Shown piece by piece: positions 24,037 to 32,819 of a stretch of 64,000 bases of DNA. The position numbers were made by a program, and so were the translations under genes. Below the pieces are notes generated by a model. That model did no database searches, was not told the origin of the DNA, and saw nothing but the letters and a program-made list of their open reading frames with translations. How positions within the stretch are numbered: the stretch's first letter is position 1; the number at the start of each line of letters is the position of its first letter. Origin of the DNA: Amycolatopsis sp. WAC 01376 (GTDB lineage: Bacteria; Actinomycetota; Actinomycetes; Mycobacteriales; Pseudonocardiaceae); assembly GCF_003947415.1 (NCBI RefSeq), contig NZ_QHKL01000006.1, forward strand, positions 558,001 to 622,000. The letters are read 5' to 3'.

Positions 24037-24915
24037 TCAGACCCTCCGTTCACGGACGACGGCGAAGAGGCCACCGGGTTTGAGCAGCAGCACCACCATG
24101 AGCAGCGCCAGCGCGGCGAGCGGCACCAGTTCCGCGCCGACGTAACCGCTCACCAGGCTCAACGACAGGCCGAGGACGACACCGCCGACGACCGCGCCGA
24201 CCGGGCTGTCCAGCCCGCCGAGCACGGCGGCCACGAAGCCGTACACCACCACACCATCCATATAGGACGGATGGACGAGGCCGCCGCCGGCGATCAGCAG
24301 GCCCGACAGCGAACCGGCGAGAGCGGCCAGGGCCCAGCCGAGGGTGAGCATCCGCCCGACCCGCACGCCGAGCAGGCGGGCCACTTCCCGATCGAACGCC
24401 GCGGCCCGCATCCGCAGGCCGAGGTCGGTACCGCGGAACAGCACCACGAGCCCGATCAGCACCACGCCGACGGCGGCGATGGTGAACACGCCGAATCCGG
24501 TCAGCGCGATCGTCGTGTCGCCGACCCGGAACCCGGTGAGCCCGAACGGCGCCGGGAACGACCGGTACCGCGACCCGAACACCAGCGCCGCCAGCGCGTG
24601 CAACACGATGAACAACCCCAGGGTGAGGATGACGGCGTTGATCTCGGCCTTGCCGTCGACGAACCGGACGACGAAGCGTTCCACCAGCGCGCCGAGCACG
24701 AGCCCGGAAATCAGGGCGACGGCGAAACCGGCCCAGTACGACCAGCCCGCGTCGATCAGGACCAGCGCCAGGTAGGTGGTGATCATCGCCATCGGCGCCT
24801 GCGCGAAGTTCACGATCCGCGTCGCCCGCCAGATCAGCACCAGCGCCAGCGCGAACGCGGCGTACACCACGCCCAGCGTCAGGCCGGTGAGCGCGGTGGT
24901 GAGCAGTTGCTGCAC
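24037..24915 (-). CDS. livH: LivH-type ABC permease
   Basis: A 292-residue permease starting at GTG behind AAGGGAG. It begins TGLTLGVVYAAFALALVLIW and includes the EAA-like loop AFDREVARLLGVRVGRMLTL that contacts the ATPase. About eight membrane helices. Second permease half of the Liv-type importer; 11 bp follow the livF stop. Confidence 0.93.
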   Translation of the reverse strand: MQQLLTTALTGLTLGVVYAAFALALVLIWRATRIVNFAQAPMAMITTYLALVLIDAGWSYWAGFAVALISGLVLGALVERFVVRFVDGKAEINAVILTLGLFIVLHALAALVFGSRYRSFPAPFGLTGFRVGDTTIALTGFGVFTIAAVGVVLIGLVVLFRGTDLGLRMRAAAFDREVARLLGVRVGRMLTLGWALAALAGSLSGLLIAGGGLVHPSYMDGVVVYGFVAAVLGGLDSPVGAVVGGVVLGLSLSLVSGYVGAELVPLAALALLMVVLLLKPGGLFAVVRERRV

Positions 24916-24926
24916 AGTGCTCCCTT

Positions 24927-25631
24927 TCAGAATCCGAGGTAGGCGTGCCGGAGGTCGTCGTCCGCGACGAGCGCGGCCGCGTCCCGCCGGACGACGACCT
25001 CGCCGAGGTTGAGCACGACGCCGTGGTCGGCGATGGACAGCGCGCTGCGCGCGTTCTGCTCGACCAGCACGACGGCCAGTCCCTCGTCGTGGACGAGACC
25101 GCGCAGGAGGCCGAAGATCCGCGCCACGATCCGGGGCGCGAGCCCCAAGGACGGCTCGTCGAGCAGCAGCACCTTCGGCCGGGAAAGCAGTGCGCGGCCG
25201 ATGACCAGCATCTGCCGTTCCCCGCCGGAAAGGACGTGCGCGGAACCGTTCTTGCGGTCGGCGAGCGCCGGGAAGAGGTCGTAGATCCGGCGGAGATCGG
25301 CCGCCGACGCGCGGCCGCGTGCCCCGAGGGCGCCGAGCCGCAGGTTCTCCTCGACGGTCAGTTCGGCCAGTACGCCGCGGCCTTCGGGCACATGCGCGAG
25401 TCCGAGCGCGGGAAGGTCCTCTGTGGACACCCGGCCCAGGTCCCGGCCCGCGAGCGAGACACTGCCACCCGTCGGCCGGACGAGTCCGGAGATGGTTCGC
25501 AGCAAGGTGGTCTTGCCCGCGCCGTTCGCGCCGAGCACCGCGGTGATCTCGCCTTCCGCGGCCGAAAGGCTCACGGAATCGAGCGCGCGCACCGGGCCGT
25601 AGCTCGCCGAAAGGTTCTCAACGGTCAGCAC
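24927..25631 (-). CDS. livF: LivF-type ABC ATPase
   Basis: A 234-residue ATPase, GTG start overlapping livG by 14 bp. Walker A GANGAGKTT, signature LSGGERQML, Walker B VLLLDEPSLGLAP and the H-loop equivalent VLVEQN are intact. The LivF-type hallmarks HVPEGRGV (Q-loop region) and the short size distinguish it from LivG. Energises import together with LivG. Confidence 0.95.
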   Translation of the reverse strand: MLTVENLSASYGPVRALDSVSLSAAEGEITAVLGANGAGKTTLLRTISGLVRPTGGSVSLAGRDLGRVSTEDLPALGLAHVPEGRGVLAELTVEENLRLGALGARGRASAADLRRIYDLFPALADRKNGSAHVLSGGERQMLVIGRALLSRPKVLLLDEPSLGLAPRIVARIFGLLRGLVHDEGLAVVLVEQNARSALSIADHGVVLNLGEVVVRRDAAALVADDDLRHAYLGF

Positions 25632-26388
25632 CGGCCACCTCCTCGCCGAGGTACGCCGCCTGGACCGCCGGGTCCGCGCGGATCTCGTCCGGTGTCCCGC
25701 GGGCGATGACCCTGCCGAAGTCCAGCACCACGATCTCGTCGCAGACGCCCATCACCAGATCCATGTGGTGCTCCACGAGCATCACCGACATGCGTTCGGT
25801 CAGTCCGCGGACCAGTTCGCCGACCTCGGCGATCTCCGCCGACGACAGGCCGCCCGCCGGTTCGTCCAGCAGCAGCAGATCCGGTTCGGCCGCCAGCGCT
25901 CGCGCCAGGGCGACCCTTTTCCGCACCGGATAAGGAAGAGCGGCGGGATAGCGATGCGCGACGTCGGCGATGCCGAACTCCTCCAACCGCGCCATCGCCC
26001 GTTCGGCCAGCGCCTTCTCGCTTTTCGTCATGCCCAGCAACGAAGTCCAGAAGCCGGACTTCGCATGCCTTCCCGCGCCGACGAGCACGTTCTCCAGCAC
26101 GGTCATCCGGTCGAACAGGCCGAGTTCCTGCAGGCTGCGGGCGATGCCGAGGCCGGCGAGGTGATGCGGGCGCAGCCGCCGCAGTTCCGTACCGCGCCAG
26201 GTCAGCGTGCCGGTGTCCGGGCGGACGAACCCGCACGCGACGTTGAACAGCGTGGTCTTGCCCGCCCCGTTCGGGCCGATCACGCCGAGCACCCGGCCGG
26301 GTGCGGCGCTCAGGGAGACGTCCGACAGCGCGACGAGACCACCGAAGGTCACCGACACGCCGGACATCTCGAAGGTCGACAGGGTCAC
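25618..26388 (-). CDS. livG: LivG-type ABC ATPase
   Basis: A 256-residue ATPase. The GTG at 26388 follows GGGAG; the open frame continues far upstream only through the cutinase region. Walker A is GPNGAGKTT, GIARSLQELGLF is the Q-loop area (Q in place), and Walker B is LLLLDEPAGGLS. The ABC signature is unusual: the position of LSxGQ reads LPYPVRKRV, so this half-site may be weakened; LivF keeps a good signature. First gene of the five-gene operon; a hairpin 26 bp upstream ends the cutinase message. Confidence 0.9.
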   Translation of the reverse strand: MTLSTFEMSGVSVTFGGLVALSDVSLSAAPGRVLGVIGPNGAGKTTLFNVACGFVRPDTGTLTWRGTELRRLRPHHLAGLGIARSLQELGLFDRMTVLENVLVGAGRHAKSGFWTSLLGMTKSEKALAERAMARLEEFGIADVAHRYPAALPYPVRKRVALARALAAEPDLLLLDEPAGGLSSAEIAEVGELVRGLTERMSVMLVEHHMDLVMGVCDEIVVLDFGRVIARGTPDEIRADPAVQAAYLGEEVAGADR

Positions 26389-26413
26389 GCAGGAACTCCC
26401 AACGGAGAGAGGA

Positions 26414-26439
26414 GGTCCCGGCGCGGGTGCGCCGGGACC
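26414..26439 (-). terminator. Hairpin after the cutinase gene
   Basis: GGTCCCGGCGC (26414-26424) and its exact complement (26429-26439) form an 11-bp stem with a 4-base loop, 9 bases after the cutinase stop. No U tract. Confidence 0.75.
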
Positions 26440-26447
26440 CAAGACAC

Positions 26448-27305
26448 TCAGGCGTGCGGACACGTGTCCCGGTAGTCGCTGATCGTGCGGTCGTCCGGGG
26501 CGGGGCAGAGGAACTGTTCGTAGCGGGTGTCGTTGTCCACGAACCGCTTCAGCCACGAGATCGTGTACTTGGCCATGGTCGTGTTCGCCGTGTTCGGGAA
26601 GAAGTGGCTCGCGTTGTCCAGTTCCATGTACGCCTTCTCCGCCGAAGCGGGAATGCTGGTGTAGAACGGGATCGAGTGCGACGACACCGGTGCGACCGAG
26701 TCGGACTCGCCGCCGACGATGAACGTCGGCACCCGCAGCGAGGACCACGACTTCTGGGTGTTCCACGGCGCCAGTGGCACCGCGGCCTGCAGCGAAGGCC
26801 GGTCCTGCGCCGCTTCGAGCGAACCGCCGCCGCCCATCGAGTGGCCCGCCACCGCGAGCCTGCTGGTGTCGACGCGGGACCGGACGGTGCTGCGCTGGGT
26901 CAGGTAGTCGAGCGCGGCCAGCAGCTGGTCGCCGCGGCTCGCGGGCTGGTCGTAGATCGTGTTGGTGTCGATCGTGAACACCACGAAGCCCTGCGACGCC
27001 AGCCGCGGGCCCATCCACGCGATGCTCGACTGGGACGCGGTGTATCCCGGCGAGATGGCGACCGCGCCGAACGTGCCCTGCGTGGTGCTGGTGGGGTAGT
27101 AGATGGTGCCGCCGCCGAACCCGGTGACGGCCAGGCTCGAAACGGAGGTCTGCGACACCGCGAAGGAGCCGCGGGAGGCTTCGATGCTGCTTTCCGTCGG
27201 GTCCGGGCCTCGTTCGTAGGGATTCTCGGCGGCGTAGGCCGTGGGAGCGATAGTGAGTGCCGCGACGGTGGCCAGTCCACAAAGGATCCGGGTCGTACTA
27301 CGCAT
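26448..27305 (-). CDS. Secreted cutinase-like polyester hydrolase
   Basis: A 285-residue alpha/beta hydrolase with a Sec signal peptide (cleavage near AYA-AENPY). The mature part closely follows the Thermobifida cutinase family: NPYERGPDPT at the start, GFGGGTIYYP, SPGYTA (oxyanion Tyr88), GHSMGGGG (Ser156), ESDSVAPV (Asp202), NASHFFPN (His234) and a C-terminal disulfide (Cys267-Cys282). This family cleaves cutin-like polyesters and several members act on PET. The positions equivalent to the Ser/Ile pair of Ideonella PETase are His210 and Phe214 here, so it is the thermophilic-cutinase type. Activity on PET is inference. Confidence 0.93.
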   Translation of the reverse strand: MRSTTRILCGLATVAALTIAPTAYAAENPYERGPDPTESSIEASRGSFAVSQTSVSSLAVTGFGGGTIYYPTSTTQGTFGAVAISPGYTASQSSIAWMGPRLASQGFVVFTIDTNTIYDQPASRGDQLLAALDYLTQRSTVRSRVDTSRLAVAGHSMGGGGSLEAAQDRPSLQAAVPLAPWNTQKSWSSLRVPTFIVGGESDSVAPVSSHSIPFYTSIPASAEKAYMELDNASHFFPNTANTTMAKYTISWLKRFVDNDTRYEQFLCPAPDDRTISDYRDTCPHA

Positions 27306-27445
27306 GGTGCCCTCTCCGTTCGCCGTTGAACACAGTCCGTGGTGATGGACTGTGGCAAACGGCCGGAGCAGGCTGCATCGGTGAAATCGCCAGTCTTGAT
27401 CCGCGACCGCCCCCGCCGGGCCGGTCGCCCGTACGATCGGCGATC

Positions 27446-28042
27446 GTGAACCCCTCAGCCGAGGACATAGTCCGCACCGCGGCGCGGTGGATCGATCGCG
27501 GCCTCCGCGTCGACACCTCCGCCTTCGCCCAGGACCTCGGCATCTCGCGCAGCACCCTGTTCCGCCGCGTCGGCAACCGGGAAGACCTGCTCGGTGATGC
27601 CCTCTACTACCTGTCCGAGCGCACCCTGACGGCCGCCGCGCGCACCTGGGAGCGCGAAGAGGGCGACGTGGTGCGCAACGCGGCCGGTGAACTGCGCTGT
27701 CTTTCGATCATGCGCGAGTACCGGTCCGTGCTGGCGGCGAGCGCCGGGTTCCGGCGCTTCCTCGACGACGAGCCGGTGCTGGCGATCCGGCTGCTGACCG
27801 ACCCGGACGGACGCGTCCAGCCGAGGGTGATCGCGGCCCACGTCGAGCTGCTTCGCCGCGACGTCGAGGACGGCGGTTTCGTGCCCGCGGTCGGCCTGGA
27901 CAGCCTCTGTTACGCGATCGTGCGGCTGGGGGAGGCCTTCCTTTACTCGGACGTTCTCGCCTCCCGGACACCCGATCTCGACGCGGCGTCGACACTGCTC
28001 GGAGCCCTCGTGGAAGGACGGGTGCCGAGCAGGACCTTGTGA
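27446..28042 (+). CDS. TetR-family regulator (QsdR-like)
   Basis: A 198-residue protein from GTG 27446. The HTH lies at residues 20-50 (VDTSAFAQDLGISRSTLFRR), followed by the helical ligand domain; the pattern FRRVGNREDLLGDALYYLSE resembles QsdR-type regulators known from Rhodococcus quorum-quenching loci. It is divergent from the cutinase gene (140 bp) and may regulate it or the LAL regulator downstream. The first 60 codons of the longer frame are non-coding in character. Confidence 0.85.
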   Translation: MNPSAEDIVRTAARWIDRGLRVDTSAFAQDLGISRSTLFRRVGNREDLLGDALYYLSERTLTAAARTWEREEGDVVRNAAGELRCLSIMREYRSVLAASAGFRRFLDDEPVLAIRLLTDPDGRVQPRVIAAHVELLRRDVEDGGFVPAVGLDSLCYAIVRLGEAFLYSDVLASRTPDLDAASTLLGALVEGRVPSRTL

Positions 28043-28090
28043 AACACTTGCGCCTGGTGTTTCATCGAGAGGGAGCTCGAGGAGGCGCCG

Positions 28091-30457
28091 ATGCCTGTGT
28101 ACCCGCTGCGGGGCAGGGACGACCTCTTCGGCGGGCTGCGGTCGCCCGCCGGCCGTGCCGTGCTGGTCCACGGCACGGAGGGGCTCGGTAAATCGGCCCT
28201 GCTCACCGCACTGCGCGCCACCCTCGGCGTCCGTCTCGTCGGGGTGCGGGGCCTGCGGGCCGAAAGCACGCTGCCGTATGGCGCCCTGCATCGGATGTTC
28301 GGCGCGTCCGTCTCCAGCGGCGCGGAGGCCAGGGACCGGCTCGGCGCCGTTTCGGCACCGACGATCTGCTGGGTCGACGACGCGCAGTGGGTCGATCCGG
28401 AGTCCTTGGCGGCCTTGGGTTTCGCGGGCAGACGGCTGGCCGGGGCCCCGGTCGGCATGGTGCTCGCGTCGCGATCCGGATCCGACGAGTTCGACTCCGT
28501 CGAGCTGCCGCCGTTGACCGAATCCGCCGCGGACCTGGTGTTGCGCGATCGCGGCGTGCCCGCCGGGGTACGCCCGCAGCTGGTCGAACTCGGCGACGGG
28601 AACCCCGCGGATCTCGTCGCGCTGGCGGCTTCGTTGACGCCCGCGCAGGCGGCGGGACGGGAGCCGGTGTCGCCGATCCTCCGGGAGCGCTTGCCTCGCT
28701 ACGCGGCCGAGCTCGACGCGCTGCCGCTCGACGAGCGCCTCCGGTTCCTCGCCACCTGCATGGACTCTTCCGCGAGGAACGCGACGTGGTACGCGGCGGC
28801 GTCACCGGCCGACCGCAGGGCGGCGCACGCGCGGCTGGCCGCCGCCGAGGAGGGGCCCGACGCGCTCTGGCATCGCGCGATGGCGGCCGCCACGCCGTCC
28901 GCGCCGCTCGCCGACGCGCTCGCCGCCGCACCGGCGGCGGATCACGCGGCCGCGGCGCGGCAGCTGGAACGCGCTGCCGCCCTGACCGCCGATCCGGCCA
29001 CGCGGGCGGACCGGTTGCTGGCCGCCGCGGACGCGGCCTGGCAGGCGGGAAGACCAGGGTGGGCTCGTCTGCTGCTGTCCAAAGTGGACAGCAAGCCGGG
29101 CGCGGTGGCGTTGCTGCACGGGGAGATCGAGCTGCGCGACGGCGATCCCGCCGTCGCCACCCACGAACTCGGCACGGCGGCGGAACTGCTGCCCGATCCG
29201 GCCGCCGCACTCCTGCTGGCGGGCGAGGCACGGCGGCTCGGCGGCGACCTGAGCGGCTACCGGGCGCTCGCGCGGACGGTCCCCGCCGGCGAGGGACTGG
29301 CCTTCTCGCACTTCCGTGGTCTGACGTCGGTCTACGCCGGACGTCACGACGACGCTGTCCTCCCGCTGAACGACGCCGTCGGTCGGGGGATGGCCGGAGC
29401 GGACGTCGCCGGAGCCGTCTGGGCCGCCGAAGCGGCCTTCGCCCGCGGGCATGCCGAACGGGCGCACGAATACGCTGCCGCCGCCGTGAGCCGCGCGCGG
29501 CTCGGCAAACGGCACGCGGAACTGCCGTGGGCGTTGATCTACCTGTCGCTTTCGGCCATCGCGCTCGACCGGATCCCGTGCGCGCGGGCGGCGTCCCGCG
29601 ACGGTCTGCACGCGCCCCACAACCTGCGGATGGAACATCTGACGTTGCTGGGGCTGGCCGCCGCGCTCCTCGGCGACCGCGTACCGGAACTGGACGAGGC
29701 GACCGAAGGCATCGCCGAACGCGGTCTCGGCAGGCCCGCCGCCGTCGCCGCGTGGGCGAACGCCTGTCTGGACCTGGCCGAAGACCGGCCCGACGACGCC
29801 CTGAGCAGGCTCGAAGATCTCGCTTCGGGTGTCTCCGGCGACCAGCCGGTGATCCGGGTGCTGGCCACTCCGCAACTCGTCGAGGCCGCCGTCAGTTCCG
29901 GGCGGCCCGAACGGGCCCTTGCCGCGCTGGAGGTGTTCGACCGCTGGACCCTGGCCGGAGCGGAACCCTGCTGGCTCGCGCTGAGCCACCGCTGCCACGC
30001 GCTGACCACGCCGGATCCGGAGATCGCGGAACGGCGTTTCCGGCTGGCCATCGACGCGCACCGGCGGGCGGGCGGCGCGGTGGAACTCGCCAGGACCCGG
30101 TTCGCCTACGCCACCCTGCTACGCCGTCACCGGCGGACCCGGGACGCGCGCGACCAGTTCCGCGATGCCTTGCGCGGCTTCGAGAACGTCGGCGCGAAGC
30201 GGTTCGCCGACCGGGCCCGCGCCGGGTTGCGCGCCACCGGTGAGACCGTCGACGTGCCGCACCGATCACTCGCCGGGCTCACGCCGCAGCAGGACGCCAT
30301 CACCCGGCTGGTCGCGGCGGGGGAGACGAACAAGGAGATCGCGCGGCGGCTGGTGATCAGCCATCGAACGGTGGATCACCACCTGCGGAACATCTTCACG
30401 GCACTGGGTGTGCGGTCCCGCGTGGAACTCGCGCGCCGCGTCGCCGCCGGCGAATGA
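28091..30457 (+). CDS. LAL-type LuxR regulator (AAA ATPase plus HTH)
   Basis: A 788-residue large ATP-binding LuxR regulator. Walker A is GTEGLGKS (residues 28-35), Walker B ICWVDDAQWVD (Asp96/97), then a long Ala-rich TPR-like region, and the C-terminal LuxR HTH with NKEIARRLVISHRTVDHHL near 735-760. LAL proteins activate secondary-metabolite or sugar-use operons on ATP and ligand binding. Length is slightly short for the family (usually 850-950). Good ribosome site (GGAGG). No obvious biosynthetic cluster adjoins it. Confidence 0.93.
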   Translation: MPVYPLRGRDDLFGGLRSPAGRAVLVHGTEGLGKSALLTALRATLGVRLVGVRGLRAESTLPYGALHRMFGASVSSGAEARDRLGAVSAPTICWVDDAQWVDPESLAALGFAGRRLAGAPVGMVLASRSGSDEFDSVELPPLTESAADLVLRDRGVPAGVRPQLVELGDGNPADLVALAASLTPAQAAGREPVSPILRERLPRYAAELDALPLDERLRFLATCMDSSARNATWYAAASPADRRAAHARLAAAEEGPDALWHRAMAAATPSAPLADALAAAPAADHAAAARQLERAAALTADPATRADRLLAAADAAWQAGRPGWARLLLSKVDSKPGAVALLHGEIELRDGDPAVATHELGTAAELLPDPAAALLLAGEARRLGGDLSGYRALARTVPAGEGLAFSHFRGLTSVYAGRHDDAVLPLNDAVGRGMAGADVAGAVWAAEAAFARGHAERAHEYAAAAVSRARLGKRHAELPWALIYLSLSAIALDRIPCARAASRDGLHAPHNLRMEHLTLLGLAAALLGDRVPELDEATEGIAERGLGRPAAVAAWANACLDLAEDRPDDALSRLEDLASGVSGDQPVIRVLATPQLVEAAVSSGRPERALAALEVFDRWTLAGAEPCWLALSHRCHALTTPDPEIAERRFRLAIDAHRRAGGAVELARTRFAYATLLRRHRRTRDARDQFRDALRGFENVGAKRFADRARAGLRATGETVDVPHRSLAGLTPQQDAITRLVAAGETNKEIARRLVISHRTVDHHLRNIFTALGVRSRVELARRVAAGE

Positions 30458-30526
30458 CACGCCACCTGGACCGGCGTCTTTCGGCGTGGCGGAATACTCA
30501 CCCCGGTCCTGGAGTCGTAGCCGAGT

Positions 30527-31354
30527 ATGGACTTCGGTATCGCGACTTCAGTGACCGACGAAGGAATCCGGCCGCACGTACTGGCCGCGGCGTTGGAGGA
30601 GAAAGGCTTCGACTCCCTCTACCTCCCCGAACACTCCCACATCCCGGTCAGCCGGGAGAGTCCGTACCCCGGCGGTGAGCTGCCGCGAGGGGCCCTCCGC
30701 AATCTCGACCCGTTCGTGGCGCTGGCCGCCGCCGCGACCGTCACCTCGACCCTCCGCCTCGGCACCGCGGTCGCCCTGATGATCCAGCGAGATGTGCTCT
30801 ATACGGCCAAGGAGATCGCCAGCCTTGACCTGCTTTCCAACGGACGGGTGATCTTCGGCGTGGGAGCGGGCTGGAACATCGAGGAGATGCGCAACCATGG
30901 CGTCGAGCCGCGGACACGGGGCGCGCTGCTGACCGAACAACTCCAGGCGCTCAAGGAGATCTGGACCAAGGACGAGGCGGAGTTCCACGGAAAGCACATC
31001 GACTTCGACCCGGTCTACTCCTGGCCGAAACCGGTGCGGAAACCGCATCCGCCGATCTACGTCGCAGGCCAGGGGCCTGCGGGCCTCAAACGGCTCGCCG
31101 AGCACGCCGACGGCTGGCTGCCGCATTCCGTGACACCGCCAGAGGAATTGCGCCGGGTCCGGTCTTGGCTCGCCGACCAGGGCCGCGAGGACGTCCGGAT
31201 CAGTGTGTTCGGTGCCCCGGCCGATCCCGGGCTGCTGCGACGGCTCGCCGACGCCGGGGCCGACGAGGTCTCGCTCATCCTGCCGACGTTGCCCGAAGCC
31301 GAAACCCTGGAGCGTCTCGACGAGTTGGCCAAGATCGTCGAGCAGCTCCGCTGA
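30527..31354 (+). CDS. LLM-class (F420-dependent type) oxidoreductase
   Basis: A 275-residue TIM-barrel protein of the luciferase-like superfamily, F420-dependent subgroup: MDFGIATSVTDEG start, SLYLPEHSHIP, RLGTAVALMIQRDVLYTAKE, then GRVIFGVGAGWN and HADGWLPHS near 190. These are cofactor-pocket signatures. The substrate is unknown. It follows the LAL gene by 69 bp and converges on the 31471 gene across a palindromic repeat. Confidence 0.93.
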   Translation: MDFGIATSVTDEGIRPHVLAAALEEKGFDSLYLPEHSHIPVSRESPYPGGELPRGALRNLDPFVALAAAATVTSTLRLGTAVALMIQRDVLYTAKEIASLDLLSNGRVIFGVGAGWNIEEMRNHGVEPRTRGALLTEQLQALKEIWTKDEAEFHGKHIDFDPVYSWPKPVRKPHPPIYVAGQGPAGLKRLAEHADGWLPHSVTPPEELRRVRSWLADQGREDVRISVFGAPADPGLLRRLADAGADEVSLILPTLPEAETLERLDELAKIVEQLR

Positions 31355-31370
31355 CCGGACCTGCCCTCGA

Positions 31371-31475
31371 AGGCGTAACTCGCGTGATCTAAGGCGTAAC
31401 TCGCGTGATCAGAGGCGTGATTCGTGTGTTACGCCTCTGATCACGCGAGTTCCGTCTCTGATCACGCGAGTTACG
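31371..31475. repeat. Palindromic ACTCGCGTGATC repeat between convergent genes
   Basis: Two direct copies of GGCGTAACTCGCGTGATC, a variant, then two inverted copies (GATCACGCGAGTT) form a large hairpin. The last inverted copy overlaps the stop codon of the leftward gene. Likely a bidirectional terminator, and a second member of the family seen at 18953. Confidence 0.78.
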
Positions 31476-32475
31476 GGCAGGCGAGGACCGGGGCCTGCGG
31501 ACGGCCGCCGCCGTGCAGGTCGCTCAGCGGAACCCTGGCCAGGCCGAGGATCGCCTGCGCGGTCGCGCGCGGGGCGGTCGACGGGTTCAGGCCCGTGGCG
31601 TCGTAGGCGATCGCGCCGCGGGCCGCCTCGGTGCCGGCGCAGCCGGTCTGCAGTGACCGCAGGAATTCCCGCGCCTTGAGCGCGGCGGCGGGACGGTGCC
31701 CGGCCAGCGCTTGCGCGGCGAGTCCGGTGCTGTTGGCGTTCGGCGCGTTGGTGGCGAAACCGAAGCCGCCGTTCGGGTGCTGCTTGGTGACCAGCCAGGA
31801 GGTGCCCTCGCCGGCGTTCACCGGGTCACCGGTGGCGCGCAAGGCCTGGACGACCGTCGCGGTCGCGTCGACGTCGCTCGTGCACGTCGCTTCGCCGAAG
31901 TTCAGTGGGAACCCACCATCGGGGCACTGGGTGCCCGCGAGGAACGTCACGGCCTGCTCCGGGACGTCGCCGGTGCGGTCCAGCGCGAGCAGGGCGAGCG
32001 ACTGCGAGAGGGCGTTGGAGTAGTCGCCGTATTCGGAGCGGTCGGAGAACCGGCCGGACGGCGTGAGCAACGAAAGCAGGCCCGCCTTGAGATCGACGCC
32101 GCCGAACGACGCCGGGTTCTTGCCGCGAACCTGCGCGGCGAGCAGCAGTTTCGCGTGCGCGCCCGCGTACGCCTCGGTGCCGCCGCCGACGTAGCCCATG
32201 GTGATCTCCGGTTTCGCCAGCCAGGCGATCGCCTTGCCCGCGTTCGTGTCCGACACCCCGGCCGCGGCGAACGCGAAGATCGCGTCGATGGTCAAACCCT
32301 GGTCGGGAAACTTCTGGCCGCCGAAGTCGGCCTCGAACCTTTCCCCGTCGACCAGTTGCCTCGCGAGCCAGCCCGCGGCGGCGTCCGCCTTGTCGTGGGT
32401 GGCCGCGGCCGCCGCCGGAGCGGCGACCAGCCCGATGCCGCACACCATGGCGACAGCGAAAATCAAACGTCTCAT
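31471..32475 (-). CDS. Secreted alpha/alpha-barrel (prenyltransferase/squalene-cyclase fold) protein
   Basis: A 334-residue protein with a Sec signal (GLVAAPAAAAA). The start is the ATG at 32475 behind GGAAGGG. It consists of repeated helical hairpins of the terpenoid-cyclase fold: GWLARQLVDGERFE, then PDGGFPLNFGEATC, HPNGGFGFATNAPNANSTGL and AAQALAGHRP. The NSTGLAAQAL stretch resembles the STGLAMQAL motif in the alpha domain of intrinsic factor and transcobalamin, which has the same fold. No cyclase DxDD motif. Divergent from the cobalamin-riboswitch operon, which contains a two-lobed relative. A secreted corrinoid-binding role is inference. Confidence 0.82.
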   Translation of the reverse strand: MRRLIFAVAMVCGIGLVAAPAAAAATHDKADAAAGWLARQLVDGERFEADFGGQKFPDQGLTIDAIFAFAAAGVSDTNAGKAIAWLAKPEITMGYVGGGTEAYAGAHAKLLLAAQVRGKNPASFGGVDLKAGLLSLLTPSGRFSDRSEYGDYSNALSQSLALLALDRTGDVPEQAVTFLAGTQCPDGGFPLNFGEATCTSDVDATATVVQALRATGDPVNAGEGTSWLVTKQHPNGGFGFATNAPNANSTGLAAQALAGHRPAAALKAREFLRSLQTGCAGTEAARGAIAYDATGLNPSTAPRATAQAILGLARVPLSDLHGGGRPQAPVLACP

Positions 32476-32609
32476 GAGAACCCTTCCCCCAACGACCGCT
32501 GTGAACGAACCGAAGAGTCTCACCCCGGCCGAGCGTCCGGGTACCGCCGGGCGCGAAGAGCCGATGTGATCCTGGCGACCGACCTGGTCAGCGGTGCCTG
32601 CCGGTGGTG
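32476..32609. other. Divergent promoter region
   Basis: No gene. It separates the leftward secreted-protein gene from the rightward riboswitch. I see no second cobalamin aptamer on the minus strand. Confidence 0.5.
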
Positions 32610-32760
32610 ATCGGGTGTTAACCTCGGCTGGCTCGACAACCGAATACCGCCGCCCGTGACGGGGAAGCCGGTCGAAATCCGGCGCTGTCGCGCAACCGTG
32701 GGCCCTTCACCAGGGCGAGCCGGGATACCGAACGGGCGGATGAACGAACCACTGTCGCGA
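32610..32760 (+). promoter_or_regulatory. Cobalamin riboswitch
   Basis: The core GGGGAAGCCGGTCGAAATCC and then GCGCTGTCGCGCAACCGTG (32661-32700) match the conserved cobalamin-aptamer segment (GGGAA..CCGGTG.AA..CCGG..CTG.C.CGCAACTGT). GCGAGCCGGGATACCGAACG near 32725-32745 supplies the 3' conserved strand. It lies on the plus strand, 60 bp before the first of six coupled genes, so the whole operon should be repressed by adenosyl- or other cobalamins. The exact ends are approximate. Confidence 0.93.
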
Positions 32761-32792
32761 TAAACAGGGGTGACTGCGGCGTCTCACGCCTG

Positions 32793-32816
32793 TCCTCCGT
32801 CATGCCGCAAGGAGGA
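32793..32816 (+). promoter_or_regulatory. Hairpin masking the ribosome-binding site
   Basis: TCCTCC (32793-32798) is complementary to GGAGGA (32811-32816), which is the Shine-Dalgarno of the ATG at 32820. Formation of this stem would block initiation, the expected expression platform for translational control by the riboswitch upstream. Confidence 0.7.
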
Positions 32817-32819
32817 GTC

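Noticed and set aside
23052..24083. Long plus-strand frame opposite livM
   Set aside because: Its His/Arg/Gln-rich product mirrors the hydrophobic permease on the other strand; no ribosome site or domain.
25618..27282. LivG as a 554-residue fusion
   Set aside because: The upstream part is the out-of-frame antisense-like reading of the cutinase gene; a GTG with ribosome site at 26388 gives the normal length.
26448..27305. Ideonella-type PETase
   Set aside because: His210 and Phe214 occupy the positions of the Ser/Ile pair that defines that enzyme, so it belongs with ordinary cutinases.
32476..32609. A second cobalamin riboswitch for the leftward barrel gene
   Set aside because: No conserved aptamer segment on the minus strand in this gap.
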